DNA from: a virus
Direction: 5' to 3' (one strand)
Virus record (IMG/VR): IMGVR_UViG_3300046001_005979
Coordinates: 1-20,155 of that record
Length of the DNA stretch: 20,155 bases
Made by a program: the position numbers and the translations under genes
Shown: positions 1-9,600 of the stretch, piece after piece
Layout: each line of letters opens with the position of its first letter
Numbering within the stretch: the first letter of the stretch is position 1
Notes under the pieces: generated by a model
Told to the model about the DNA's origin: nothing
The model's database searches: none
Seen by the model: only the letters and a program-made list of their open reading frames with translations

Positions 1-1196
1 CTGATGTGGGCGTAACAGTGGTATGCATATTTGTTAATGGTGACCGCAGCGAGGGATTTTACATTGGTGTAATTCCAGAGCAAGGTCTGGGAAACATGTA
101 CCCCGCAATTGCGGCAAGTACAAAATACAAAATAGGCAATGCCAATCAAGAAGCGTATTTTGCCAACTCAACTCGATTACCAGTAACTGAAATCAACATA
201 GACAACGATGCAATTTTTAATGATCCTAGATTTTTTGATCAAGAAAAACCTGTACACGGATATCTAGCACAGGCACTATTCCAACAAGGGTTAATTGACG
301 ATCTTGAACGCGGGACAATTCGATCTAGTAGCCAACGAGAAACACCCAGCGCAGTATTTGGAATCAGCACTCCAGGTATACCTATCTATCAAGGTGGTAT
401 GAATCCAAACGATATTAGACGAAAACTTGACGCAGGAGAAATTAAACCCAACCAAGCCAAAGTTATTGGTCGTGTTGGCGGACATAGTCTAGTAATGGAT
501 GACGGTGACCTCGACGGTGATAACGCACTGTTCCGATTACGCACAAGTCTAGGACACCAGATTACCATGAGCGATACTGGAAACTTTTTCTATATTGTTC
601 ATGCTAACGGACAAACTTGGTTAGAGTTTGGTGTTGAGGGAACTGTGGATGTATATGCCACAAACTCAGTAAACGTTAGAACCAAAGGCGATATTAACTT
701 GCATGCGGATCGTGATCTTAATATGTACGCTGGCCGCAGTGTAAAAATTAAAAGTAACGAAGATATGCAACTTGAGGCTACTACTAAAATGACATTAATG
801 TCTCAAGCTGAACTTACTGTTTATAGCAAAGCAGCCATTGGTGTAAAGGCCGACGGCACATTGACCATAAACAGTAACGGTGGCTCATGGGGAGCAGGCG
901 GCAGTTTAGTGTTGCAAGCCGGCGGCATTGATCTTAACGGACCGGCTGCTGGAAAAGTAGCAACCCCTAACCCACTAACAAAAACACTGCTTGATGATAC
1001 TAAATTTAGCACCAGCAAAGGATGGGAAGTTGCTCCAGAAGGATTAACAAGTATTGTTACTAGAGCACCAACCCACGAACCTTATCCTTATCATAACAAA
1101 GGTGTTGATGTTGAAGTTGAATTTGAGGAAGGAACGCCAAGCCCACCTCCAGGCGCTGTGCCTGTGCCAGCTGGCATAGAGATTGTGGCAAAATAA
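1..1196 (+). CDS. gp5: Baseplate hub/needle protein gp5-like, 5' partial, no lysozyme domain
   Basis: The frame is open at the left edge (codons in frame from base 3), so the true start lies upstream and 397 codons are visible. In T4-like phages gp5 trimerises to form the membrane-piercing spike below the tail tube. The first ~45 visible residues (VGVTVVCIFVNGDRSEGFYI) look like the end of the gp5 OB-fold. A linker follows, then from about visible residue 161 (GGHSLVMDDGDLDGDNALFR) a long run of short alternating beta strands (NVRTKGDINLHADRDLNMYA, SVKIKSNEDMQLEATTKMTL) typical of the triple-stranded beta-helix needle. The C-terminus has a THEPYPYH motif (1071-1094) and a Pro-rich tail. Only ~75-115 residues separate OB-fold and helix, so the T4-type lysozyme insert (~165 aa) is absent. 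The gene ends one base before the next ATG. The family call is confident; the end structure is inferred. Confidence 0.9.
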   Translation, partial: DVGVTVVCIFVNGDRSEGFYIGVIPEQGLGNMYPAIAASTKYKIGNANQEAYFANSTRLPVTEINIDNDAIFNDPRFFDQEKPVHGYLAQALFQQGLIDDLERGTIRSSSQRETPSAVFGISTPGIPIYQGGMNPNDIRRKLDAGEIKPNQAKVIGRVGGHSLVMDDGDLDGDNALFRLRTSLGHQITMSDTGNFFYIVHANGQTWLEFGVEGTVDVYATNSVNVRTKGDINLHADRDLNMYAGRSVKIKSNEDMQLEATTKMTLMSQAELTVYSKAAIGVKADGTLTINSNGGSWGAGGSLVLQAGGIDLNGPAAGKVATPNPLTKTLLDDTKFSTSKGWEVAPEGLTSIVTRAPTHEPYPYHNKGVDVEVEFEEGTPSPPPGAVPVPAGIEIVAK

Positions 1197-1197
1197 C

Positions 1198-2733
1198 ATG
1201 GGATCATTTTCTTTTACAACTACTGATGGAAAACCTTTTGAACTGAAAGGGCCGCCAAATTTCACGTTTGAACAAGCCAAAGCAATTTTTGACAAGCAAG
1301 CTGCAACTGGTTCATTGGTTGGGTTCAAACCCGGCGACGTGCTTAGTGCAGCATCTCAAGCAGCAAACGGACTAGCTGGTGCTCAAGCTACATTAACTCA
1401 GGCACTTAGCGGAGTAAACAACGCAGTTGGATCAGCCCTGGGCGGGGGTGCGCTAGGTGGAAGTTTAGTAAGTACCGCTGCCGGACTAACAGGTACAATA
1501 GGCCAAGCAGTATCGTCAATTGGAGCGGCTGGATCAGCAATTGCTGGTGCCGCAATTAATGCTACCTCAATAGCTGTAAACTCAGTAAAAAATATAAATC
1601 TTTCTTTGAACAGCTCAGTAACAAATCCCATCAACAATGCAGACTTTATTAAAACAGTATCTGATGGCGGTGCCGCATTATCTCAAATTGGATCCATGGG
1701 AGCGTCAGCTGTGACTGGTGTACTAGCACAAGGCAAAAAACTTGTGGGACAGGCCAGCGATGTGTTGAGCAATACCAAGGGTGTGGGGTCATTTGGGCTT
1801 GATGTTGGCCAACTTGAAACTGCTGGATTTTTAAAACCTGGAACATCAAAATTTATAGACTCTGGCGCACAAACAGTAAGCTCATTATTAAAATCTCCTG
1901 CTGTATGGACTGGGAAAGACGGAATAAAAAGTGTTACTGGAATACTAGATAACGCCGGCAAACAAAGTGCAATACAACAAGATTTAATGGCTAAAGGTGT
2001 TGCTGGACTTGGCGCACTGGGAGTACCAGTAAACAACTTATCTGCGCAAGGACTTGGCGGCCTAGCACTCAGTGCAGCAAAAAGCCTGCCCAACACTGAG
2101 GCATTTGTTAAAGGGCTGCCACTACCTGCAGATATTAAATCAACTATTGATAGCAATATTCGAGACGCTAGTTTTGCAGTAAACCTAGTTGATAACAAAA
2201 TGCCCCCAGCGTTTAAAGCAACTGATATTCCGGTACCTGCAACTGACACAGTAAATCGCGAAACACTAAACGCTGCAAGTGTTAGGATTTCTGGCAATGA
2301 AAAAATTCCGCCACCAAATTACGGACCCAGAGAAGACAACATTCAAGTCCAAGCCGAAGAATATGTATCTAAAGCTGCTATCCTCACCAATCAGTACATA
2401 AACGTTGCTGGTCGCGGACTTGAAGCAGTAAGTTCAAAACTAGCTGAATTAGAAAATCAACAAAGTATTACTCAACAAGCGTATGACGCAGTAAACAACG
2501 AATTCCAGAGTGTGCGTCAGGCCTACAATGCACAAGGTCCGGTATTGGCTGCTGAAGTTAATAGTTTATACCTGCGATTATCCGTAACACAACAGCGAGT
2601 AGTTGACACATTTGATAATTCGCCAAAGAAAACAGCAAGTGTAATATCATACTTGCTAGAGCAATCTAAGCAGATCAAAGAACGACTTAGAACTCTAGCA
2701 TTTAAAATTGAAGGCCGCGGCGGCGGCGAATAA
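1198..2733 (+). CDS. Unassigned Ala/Gly-rich phage structural-type protein between gp5 and gp25
   Basis: 511 aa; I do not recognise a named family. Residues 1-50 form a compact motif (TTTDGKPFELKGPPNFTFEQ, then TGSLVGFKPGDVL) like short N-terminal signatures I recall on other phage virion proteins. Residues ~50-330 are rich in Ala, Gly, Ser and Leu, with repeated hydrophobic patches such as VGSALGGGALGGSLVSTAAG. A Pro-rich linker follows (~335-385; KMPPAFKATDIPVPATDT, KIPPPNYGPRED). Residues ~385-505 are charged, Gln-rich and heptad-like (AAILTNQYI, LEAVSSKLAELENQQSITQQ, LLEQSKQIKERLRTLAFKIE), suggesting a coiled coil, and the protein ends in GRGGGE. Start: ATG 1198, one base after the gp5 stop. 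A TTG at 1183 is possible but would overlap gp5. No strong Shine-Dalgarno is visible, so coupling to gp5 translation is likely. The context suggests a hub- or tail-tip-associated protein, perhaps an ejected or chaperone-like one. The gene is real; the function is open. Confidence 0.85.
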   Translation: MGSFSFTTTDGKPFELKGPPNFTFEQAKAIFDKQAATGSLVGFKPGDVLSAASQAANGLAGAQATLTQALSGVNNAVGSALGGGALGGSLVSTAAGLTGTIGQAVSSIGAAGSAIAGAAINATSIAVNSVKNINLSLNSSVTNPINNADFIKTVSDGGAALSQIGSMGASAVTGVLAQGKKLVGQASDVLSNTKGVGSFGLDVGQLETAGFLKPGTSKFIDSGAQTVSSLLKSPAVWTGKDGIKSVTGILDNAGKQSAIQQDLMAKGVAGLGALGVPVNNLSAQGLGGLALSAAKSLPNTEAFVKGLPLPADIKSTIDSNIRDASFAVNLVDNKMPPAFKATDIPVPATDTVNRETLNAASVRISGNEKIPPPNYGPREDNIQVQAEEYVSKAAILTNQYINVAGRGLEAVSSKLAELENQQSITQQAYDAVNNEFQSVRQAYNAQGPVLAAEVNSLYLRLSVTQQRVVDTFDNSPKKTASVISYLLEQSKQIKERLRTLAFKIEGRGGGE

Positions 2734-2735
2734 CC

Positions 2736-2743
2736 TATAAATA
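2736..2743 (+). promoter_or_regulatory. T4-type late promoter box TATAAATA
   Basis: TATAAATA is an exact match to the T4 late promoter consensus, which is read by host RNA polymerase with the phage sigma-like gp55 and the gp33/gp45 co-activators. It sits in the 15-base gap between the unassigned gene and gp25. If it is used with T4 geometry (start about six bases past the box), transcription would begin at about 2749, the A of the gp25 ATG. The match is seen directly; activity is inferred. Confidence 0.65.
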
Positions 2744-2748
2744 TTAAC

Positions 2749-3126
2749 ATGGCACAACGATTCATTGGTTTCAACACACAAGGGCAATACAAGAAGTTTA
2801 CTCTTACTGATTTCCCACTGATCAAGCGAGATTTGATCAACGCTTTTAATATTCGTCAGGGTCAGTTACCAGGACGTCCTGAATACGGAACTGTGTTGTG
2901 GGACTACTTGTTTGAAGGGCAGTTAGAAGAATTACAAGCTCAGATTACAAAAGAAGTGCAACGTGTAGCCGGCGGAGACCCTAGAGTCTACATCAGTGAC
3001 ATCCAATGTTACCCGCAGGAAAACGGAATTTTAATTGAGATAGAGTTAACAATTCTACCGTCTACTGATGCCGAGCGGCTAAGTTTATTTTTTGATGTCA
3101 CAAGTCGAGTAGCCTCCTACGTATAA
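2749..3126 (+). CDS. gp25: Baseplate wedge subunit gp25 (GPW/gp25 family)
   Basis: 125 aa, close to T4 gp25 (132 aa) and typical of the GPW/gp25 family. This small wedge protein binds the gp6 dimer and nucleates the sheath, and is homologous to T6SS TssE. Visible hallmarks are an N-terminal sheath-like segment (FTLTDFPLIKRDLINAFNIR), the signature EYGTVLWDYLFE at residues 45-56, a helix (LQAQITKEVQRVAGGDPR) and paired C-terminal strands (GILIEIELTIL). The start is ATG 2749, immediately behind a TATAAATA box. No Shine-Dalgarno lies in the short gap before it. It is followed 46 bases later by gp6, its direct partner in the wedge. High confidence. Confidence 0.95.
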   Translation: MAQRFIGFNTQGQYKKFTLTDFPLIKRDLINAFNIRQGQLPGRPEYGTVLWDYLFEGQLEELQAQITKEVQRVAGGDPRVYISDIQCYPQENGILIEIELTILPSTDAERLSLFFDVTSRVASYV

Positions 3127-3145
3127 GTTAGCCGTTTTTAAAGCC

Positions 3146-3153
3146 GATAAATA
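3146..3153 (+). promoter_or_regulatory. Late-promoter-like box GATAAATA upstream of gp6
   Basis: GATAAATA matches the T4 late box at seven of eight positions; the variable first base fits the NATAAATA form described for T4-like cyanophages. It lies in the 46-base gp25-gp6 gap, the longest non-coding stretch here. The predicted start is near 3159, giving a short leader that contains a Shine-Dalgarno. Function is inferred from position and motif. Confidence 0.55.
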
Positions 3154-3160
3154 AAACATA

Positions 3161-3164
3161 GAGG
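3161..3164 (+). promoter_or_regulatory. Ribosome binding site of gp6 (GAGG)
   Basis: GAGG lies eight bases before ATG 3173, a normal Shine-Dalgarno spacing, and supports that start codon. It falls just downstream of the start expected from the GATAAATA box. Confidence 0.65.
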
Positions 3165-3172
3165 CTCTAACA

Positions 3173-6100
3173 ATGGCAACCACAACAAGACAAACAGCAA
3201 TATTTGGAATTGAGGACTGGAAACAGATCTATCAAACCTATCGCGAAGCAGACTTTCAAAGCTATGACTTTGAAACTCTACGCAAAAGCTTCGTTGACTA
3301 TTTGCGTTTGTACTATCCAGAAACATTCAATGACTACATTGAATCGTCAGAGTACATTGCTTTATTAGACGTAATTGCGTTCATGGGACAAGCACTTGCT
3401 TTCCGTACAGACTTGAACACACGTGAAAACTATATAGACACAGCAGAACGTCGTGATTCTGTTGTAAGACTTGCTAATCTTGTTAGCTATACTGCAAAAA
3501 GAAACACCGCTGCCCAGGGCTTGCTCAAGGTGTTTTCAGTTACAACAACTGAGAACGTTGTAGATTACAACGGGGTTAATTTGAGCAACGTTACCGTGGA
3601 CTGGGCAGACCCTACAAACCCAGACTGGCAAGAACAATTTACTTCAATTATCAATGCTGGTTTAACAAGCACCCAACGAGTTGGCCGACCAGGTAATCGC
3701 AACACTATTTTAGGTATTCGCACTGACGAATACGCAATTAATCTTGTGCCGGGATTTTTGCCAATAGTACCGTACACTTCTGTTGTTGACGGGGTGAGTA
3801 TGCCGTTTGAGGCCATGAGTTCTACCAGCACAGGACAAGATTACTTGTATGAGCCTGCGCCTCAAGCCAACCAGCCATTTAATATACTGTTCCGCAACGA
3901 TAGCTTGGGATTCCAGTCAGCAAACACTGGTTACTTTTTTATGTTCAAGCAAGGTGTGTTACAAAATCAAGACTTTAACCTAGCAGAGCGCATTAGTAAT
4001 CGCACAGTGAATATCAATATTGAAGGTGTCAACAACGAAGACCGTTGGCTGTTCCAGTTGGACAATGTGGGTACTGTCACACGTGAGTGGGAATATACTG
4101 AAAATATCTACGCCGCGGCAGCCGAACAAGTTGGTACAACACTACGCCCAATTTACTCAGTAACAAGTCGAACAAACGACCAAATTACAATGGTATTTGG
4201 TGACGGCACATTCTCTGAAATTCCAGTAGGTACGTTCCGTGCGTATGTGCGTGCCAGCAACGGATTGCAATACATTATTAATCCTGAAGAGATGCAAGCA
4301 GTAACTATTCCAATCAGTTACATTGACCGTAGCGGCAACTTGCAAACTATCACTTTTACTTGTGGCATCACAAGCCCGGTAAGCAATTCACAAGCCCGCG
4401 AAAGTATTGATTCTATCAAGCAAAGTGCTCCAGCCCGTTTCTACACACAAAATCGCATGGTTAACGGTGAGGATTACAACCTGTTTCCATACACTCAGTA
4501 CAACTCAATTGTTAAGAGCAAAGCTCTTAATCGTAGCAGTATTGGAACTAGTCGTTATCTAGACTTAGTAGATAATACAGGCAAGTACTCATCAACTAAT
4601 ACTTTTGGCAGTGATGGTGGTTTATGGGAAAATAATATTGTACCAACAATTTTGTTTAGCTGGACTACTCGCAATGAAATTGCTGACGTGGTTACAAACC
4701 AAGTGCAACCTCAATTGGCTGAAAGCACCATGCGTCAATTTTATTACGCAAATTTTCCTCGACAAAATGCCAACACTGGGACAACAGCACTTTCGACCTG
4801 GAACCAATCAACCACACTAGCAAACGAAACAACTGGTTACTTTAAAAATGCTAGCGGAACCCCAATCCCGGTTGGCGCTACCACAAGTACTGTGTTCCAA
4901 TATGCTGTTGTGGGCAGCTTGATTAAGTTTGTGGCGCCAACTGGCTACTACTTTGATCGCAACAACAAGTTACAGCAAGGTACTCCAACCCGATCTGACG
5001 AAACAACAGAAATCTGGGCAAGCCCAATGAGTATTCAAGGTGACGGATACAATAACGGTATTGGTAATTTAAGTTCGGGTTCGGGACCAATTACTCTCAA
5101 CAACTTTGTACCAACTGGTGCTATTGTCGACACTATTATTCCGCTGTTTGTTACTGACTTACCACTGAGTCTCGAACAATCAATTGCAGAACAAATTGTA
5201 TTGTATCGTAATTTTGGCCTTGGATACGACAACGACGGTGCAATCACTGGCGTACCTTACACATGGTATTTGATTACATCAACTAATCTTGCCCAAGATA
5301 GTATTTGGAGTCAAGCAAATGCTGGAAGCACTGCTGGAACAAATAGTGATGCAAGTTGGTTAATTCAATTTGTAACTGAAAATCAAAACTATACTATTAC
5401 ATTCCGCGGCCTAGCATATTACTTTGGGTCAGTTTTACAAACACGATTCTTCTATTACGGAGACCAGCAAATCTATGATAGCCGTACTGGAACAGTTATT
5501 CGCGACTACATTAACTGTTTAGCGGTGAACACGCAGCCTGATTCCACACAAAGTCTACCAGGTGACATTTTTATGACTATTACTGGTCAGCCTGTGGAAA
5601 GTGATGGCTACGTTGATGACTTCCAGGTCTTGGTTGGATTCCGAGACAGTGACAACGACGGAGTCCCAGACAACCCAGACTTCTTTACTGAGATTGTTGC
5701 ACCTACGGTCAACTCTAATCAAAAATACGTGTTCTTGCAACAAACAGTGGACTTTGATAACCTACAACGATATCTGTTAGTGGACCAAGGTATTGTGAAT
5801 AGTGACTATGCTACTCTTGATGACATTGAGCTAGTTAAGTCTGAGTGGAGCCCAGGACAAGTATTCTATGCCTACACTGATCAATTGTTTTATGAATTAA
5901 GCGTAGGCACCACAGGAGTTCGGACAATAGTTGCTGTTCAAGGATGGATTGCTCGCACTGGTCGCCAGGACTTGTACTACCAGTACCGTCACAACTCACC
6001 GTTGACTAATCGTATTGACCCCGGCACAACAAATATTATTGACTTGTATGTAGTGACGTTATCATATTACACAGCATATCAAAACTGGATCCGAGATACC

Positions 6101-6604
6101 ACTGGTACTGTTATAGAACCAGACCAGCCAACTATTGATGAGTTATCAACAGCTTATCAAGGTTTAAATAACTATAAGATGATTAGTGATAATATTATTT
6201 TAAACAGCGTTACATTTAAACCGTTGTTTGGAGAAAAAGCTGCAAGTAGTTTACGTGCCACTATTAAAGTTATTCGTGCTAGCAACTCAACTGCTAGCAC
6301 AAGTGAGATTAAGACTGCGGTTGTTTCAGCAATGAATGAGTATTTCTCTATTGACAAATGGGACTTTGGTGACACTTTCTATTTCTCAGAATTAGCTGCG
6401 TACCTACACGATCAGTTAGGTACAATTATTAGTAGTGTGGTATTAGTGCCACTTGACACACAAAAGTACTTTGGTGACTTGTACGAGATTCGCAGTCAAC
6501 CAAACGAAATTTTTGCAAACGGTGCAACAATCAACAACATTGATGTAATCGAAGCATTGACCAGTACCAACTTGCGTACTGCCCCAGGTAGCGGAGTAAT
6601 TTAA
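3173..6604 (+). CDS. gp6: Baseplate wedge protein gp6, enlarged
   Basis: 1,143 aa against about 660 aa for T4 gp6. gp6 forms the dimeric core of each wedge (with gp25 and gp53 or gp7) and the inner ring that re-arranges on contraction; it belongs to the Baseplate_J-like group. The N-terminus carries the expected helical segment ([40 protein letters not shown]). Family-like motifs are [13 protein letters not shown] at ~341-353 and [18 protein letters not shown] at 419-436. The C-terminal dimerisation part is recognisable at ~1060-1093 ([29 protein letters not shown]). The extra length is mainly between about 480 and 930, rich in Thr/Asn/Tyr beta-type sequence, and includes a DxDxDGxxxD-like loop at 825-833. 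The start is supported by a GAGG Shine-Dalgarno, and the TAA stop shares a base with the next ATG. High confidence in family; the role of the enlarged middle is unknown. Confidence 0.95.
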   Translation: MATTTRQTAIFGIEDWKQIYQTYREADFQSYDFETLRKSFVDYLRLYYPETFNDYIESSEYIALLDVIAFMGQALAFRTDLNTRENYIDTAERRDSVVRLANLVSYTAKRNTAAQGLLKVFSVTTTENVVDYNGVNLSNVTVDWADPTNPDWQEQFTSIINAGLTSTQRVGRPGNRNTILGIRTDEYAINLVPGFLPIVPYTSVVDGVSMPFEAMSSTSTGQDYLYEPAPQANQPFNILFRNDSLGFQSANTGYFFMFKQGVLQNQDFNLAERISNRTVNINIEGVNNEDRWLFQLDNVGTVTREWEYTENIYAAAAEQVGTTLRPIYSVTSRTNDQITMVFGDGTFSEIPVGTFRAYVRASNGLQYIINPEEMQAVTIPISYIDRSGNLQTITFTCGITSPVSNSQARESIDSIKQSAPARFYTQNRMVNGEDYNLFPYTQYNSIVKSKALNRSSIGTSRYLDLVDNTGKYSSTNTFGSDGGLWENNIVPTILFSWTTRNEIADVVTNQVQPQLAESTMRQFYYANFPRQNANTGTTALSTWNQSTTLANETTGYFKNASGTPIPVGATTSTVFQYAVVGSLIKFVAPTGYYFDRNNKLQQGTPTRSDETTEIWASPMSIQGDGYNNGIGNLSSGSGPITLNNFVPTGAIVDTIIPLFVTDLPLSLEQSIAEQIVLYRNFGLGYDNDGAITGVPYTWYLITSTNLAQDSIWSQANAGSTAGTNSDASWLIQFVTENQNYTITFRGLAYYFGSVLQTRFFYYGDQQIYDSRTGTVIRDYINCLAVNTQPDSTQSLPGDIFMTITGQPVESDGYVDDFQVLVGFRDSDNDGVPDNPDFFTEIVAPTVNSNQKYVFLQQTVDFDNLQRYLLVDQGIVNSDYATLDDIELVKSEWSPGQVFYAYTDQLFYELSVGTTGVRTIVAVQGWIARTGRQDLYYQYRHNSPLTNRIDPGTTNIIDLYVVTLSYYTAYQNWIRDTTGTVIEPDQPTIDELSTAYQGLNNYKMISDNIILNSVTFKPLFGEKAASSLRATIKVIRASNSTASTSEIKTAVVSAMNEYFSIDKWDFGDTFYFSELAAYLHDQLGTIISSVVLVPLDTQKYFGDLYEIRSQPNEIFANGATINNIDVIEALTSTNLRTAPGSGVI
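5645..5680 (+). other. Calcium-loop-like Asp motif inside gp6
   Basis: gp6 residues 825-836 read [12 protein letters not shown]. The spacing of D825, D827, D829, G830 and D833 fits the DxDxDGxxD loops that bind Ca2+ in thrombospondin type-3 and dockerin-like repeats. There is a single copy, in the enlarged middle part of the protein. Metal binding is inferred from the motif only. Confidence 0.5.
6593..6596 (+). promoter_or_regulatory. Ribosome binding site of the giant gene (GGAG)
   Basis: GGAG lies seven bases before ATG 6604, inside the last codons of gp6. With the TAATG overlap (6602-6606) it indicates that gp6 and the giant protein are translated from the same message, probably coupled. 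Confidence 0.7.
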
Positions 6605-9600
6605 TGGCCCTAACACGTTCGGTAGATTTTCTACCAGAAATTTTTCAAACTGATGCTAACAAGCAATTCCTGGCCGCTACACTTGATCAGTTAATACAAG
6701 AACCTAAGTTTAAAAAAACCCAAGGCTTTATTGGTCGTACTGTTGGCCCGGGCGTGAACCCCAACGACAAATACGTTGTAGAACCCACAACAGTACGTGC
6801 TAACTACCAACTTGAACCAGGTGTGGTTAGTCTTGAGCCCGACACTGACAGAATCAATGATGTTATCACATACCCTGGACTAAATGATGCCATTGGGTTT
6901 CAGAACGGCAATCCGGCTCGCCCCGACCGCTTGTACCAAGGTGAATATTACTCGTGGGATCCGTTTGTTAACTTTGACACCTTTGTTAACTTTTCACAAT
7001 ATTTTTGGTTGCCTGGCGGTCCCAGTGTAGTTGATGTTCACGCAACTGGCATTCCTACCACTGCAAATTTTAATGTTACTCGTGAAAATGGCGTTTACAC
7101 ATTTTCTGGCGTTAGTGGAGAAAATCCTACCATTGAGCTAGTACGAGGCGGTAGCTACACATTCCAAGTAGCACAAAACGCCAAAGAGACCGTGAACTAT
7201 CGAGTTCGCAATTCAGGAATTGCTGCGTATGTAATTGATTTTCAAAATAATCCAACGCTTACGTTATCCCGCGGAAATACGTATGTGTTTAATCTTACAC
7301 TTGATGGCAATTACCCTTTCTGGATTAAAACGGCACCAACTACTGGTACTGCGGATGCGTACAACAGCGGTGTTACACGAAACGGCTCACTAACTGGCCT
7401 GGTAACATTTACTGTGCCACAAACTGCGCCAGACACATTATACTATGCCAGTGCTACGCAAAGCAACATGCAAGGTGTACTAAACATCATTGACGGTACT
7501 CCTGGCACCGGACCTGGTTTTTGGATTCAAAGCGCACCCGGCATAAGCGGTGTTTTACCAGCAACTCCAAATATCAGCAGCCGAGAAGTTTACGGTGTTG
7601 AGAACAACGGTGAAGATCTTGGCATTATAACTTTTAATGCGCCAGTAAAGACCGCTCAAGATTTTTACTATAACCTAACAAGTATTGGCACAATTGATTT
7701 AGTTACTTCTCTAAATTTTGACGAGATTAACAATCAATCAGTTGAAGCATTTATTGCCCAGTACAATGGCATTGACGGCATCACTAACCTTGACGGTCGG
7801 ACACTAATTTTTACTAACCCAGTAACAGATGCAACTGAAGGTGGTTGGCTACGTACCACACTATTTGATCCATTACCACAAAACAGTTCAAGCAATGGTA
7901 ATCCTGGAAGTTTTGATACTGTGCCATTTTCTGAAACTACTGAAATTCCAGAATCGCAACGATATCAAAAATGGCAGATTAGCTACGTAAACAATGCCGG
8001 TGTTAATTACATTAATCTTAGCCTTGTTGCAGACATTAATCCATTAGAAAAATTCACAATTGCATATGGTGCTGTAAACAGTAGCACTCAATGGTATAAA
8101 GATCCTACAGGAACATTTTTAGAAATTCCTGTGCTTACAGCTATACAAAATACACTGTATTACCAAGACGGGACTGATCCAGATATTTTTGGAACAATTA
8201 AATTAGTTGAACCTGCTGGATCAGAAACCCTGATAGTAACTGATATTATTGGCAAAAAAACATACACCGCCCCAAACGGCGTAAGTTTTTCAAATGGCCT
8301 TAAAGTAAGATTTACTGGCGATATTGAACCTGTTAGCTACAAGTCAGGTACATCAACAATTACCTATACACAAACTGAGGCTGGCACAAATTATATTTCA
8401 ACCCCAGATGCCGAAGTGTTGTATGTTGGACAACAAATTGTATTTGCTAGCCCAAGTCTTGGCGGCCTAGTTGCTGGCCAAACATATTTTGTTCGAAGTA
8501 TCGCTGCAAGCGGCCTTAAATTTACTGTTAGTGCTATTGAAAATGGCCCAGCAGTAACGTTACAATACGGAACTGGAAGTGCTACTGCTACAGGTATTAG
8601 TAATCTTGAATATTATGTAAGCGGGGTAGGTACTGCAATTGAGTTATTGCCTACAACAAATTATGTTACTCCAGAAACCTATGTTGAAGATGCTTTTGAT
8701 AGTACTATTGCTACAGAACCGGACCAACCAGATTATCTAACAATTGATCGTGCAAGCAAAGATTTAAACGCTTGGACCCGCTCAAATCGCTGGTTCCACC
8801 TAGATGTTATCAATGCCGCAGCAGCATATAATAATACCACAGCAGTATTTGATAACAATTACCGCGCCAAGCGTCCAATTATTCAATTCCGGCCAGGCAT
8901 CCGCTTGTGGAATATGGGCACCAATGGCAAAGCACCAATTAATATTATTGACTTTGAAGAAACTGATGCGTTTTCTAATATTGAAGGCAGTACTGAGTAC
9001 AAGGTATACGACTCTCCCATCCCAACAACTACATTTACAATTGGGGTTCAATACGAAATTGTTACTATTGGAACTAGTGATTGGAATACCATTGCTGGCA
9101 CAAGCGGAGTTATATACGTACCTGGTGACATTATCACAGCACAAGTTATAGGTATTGGTAACGGAACTGGCCGTGCGTTCTACGAACTTGCTGAGGGAAC
9201 ACGAATAATATTTGCTGCTGACGAAGATTCAGAAGTACGTAACAAAATTTGGATAGTTAGTTTTGCAACACCTGATACACTAACTCCGCTAATTGATCAA
9301 CCAATTATTACATTGACTCTTGCTGACGATGGCCTTGTGTTGTTTGATGAAAGCACCGTGGTGCTTGACGGACAAGCAACCAAAGGCAAAACATATTGGT
9401 ATGATGGCACTGCTTGGACCGAAGCACAACAAAAAAACAGTGTACAACAAGCACCGTTGTATAACGTGTACGACCCACAAGGTGTGAGTTTTGGTGACAG
9501 CACAAAATACCAATCAACTACTTTTACTGGAAGCAAGTTGTTTAGTTATGCAGTTGGTGATACAAATGTACTTGACGTAATATTACAATTTCCGTTGCAG

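Noticed and set aside
1593-1600. TATAAATC, one base from the late promoter box
   Set aside because: Deep inside a gene with no gene start downstream in a useful range; AT-rich sequence makes single near-matches likely.
1683-2297. 204-codon open frame on the minus strand inside the unassigned gene
   Set aside because: It mirrors an Ala/Gly/Ser-rich coding strand, which lacks stops in antisense. It has no promoter or ribosome site and lies wholly within a well-supported + strand gene.
3159-3169. Small dyad TAGAG-G-CTCTA over the gp6 ribosome site
   Set aside because: A one-base centre cannot form an RNA hairpin, and there is no evidence for an operator.
8800-9536. Several short open frames on both strands inside the giant gene
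   Set aside because: Low-complexity Cys/Ile/Thr-rich translations with no start signals; out-of-frame shadows of the giant protein.
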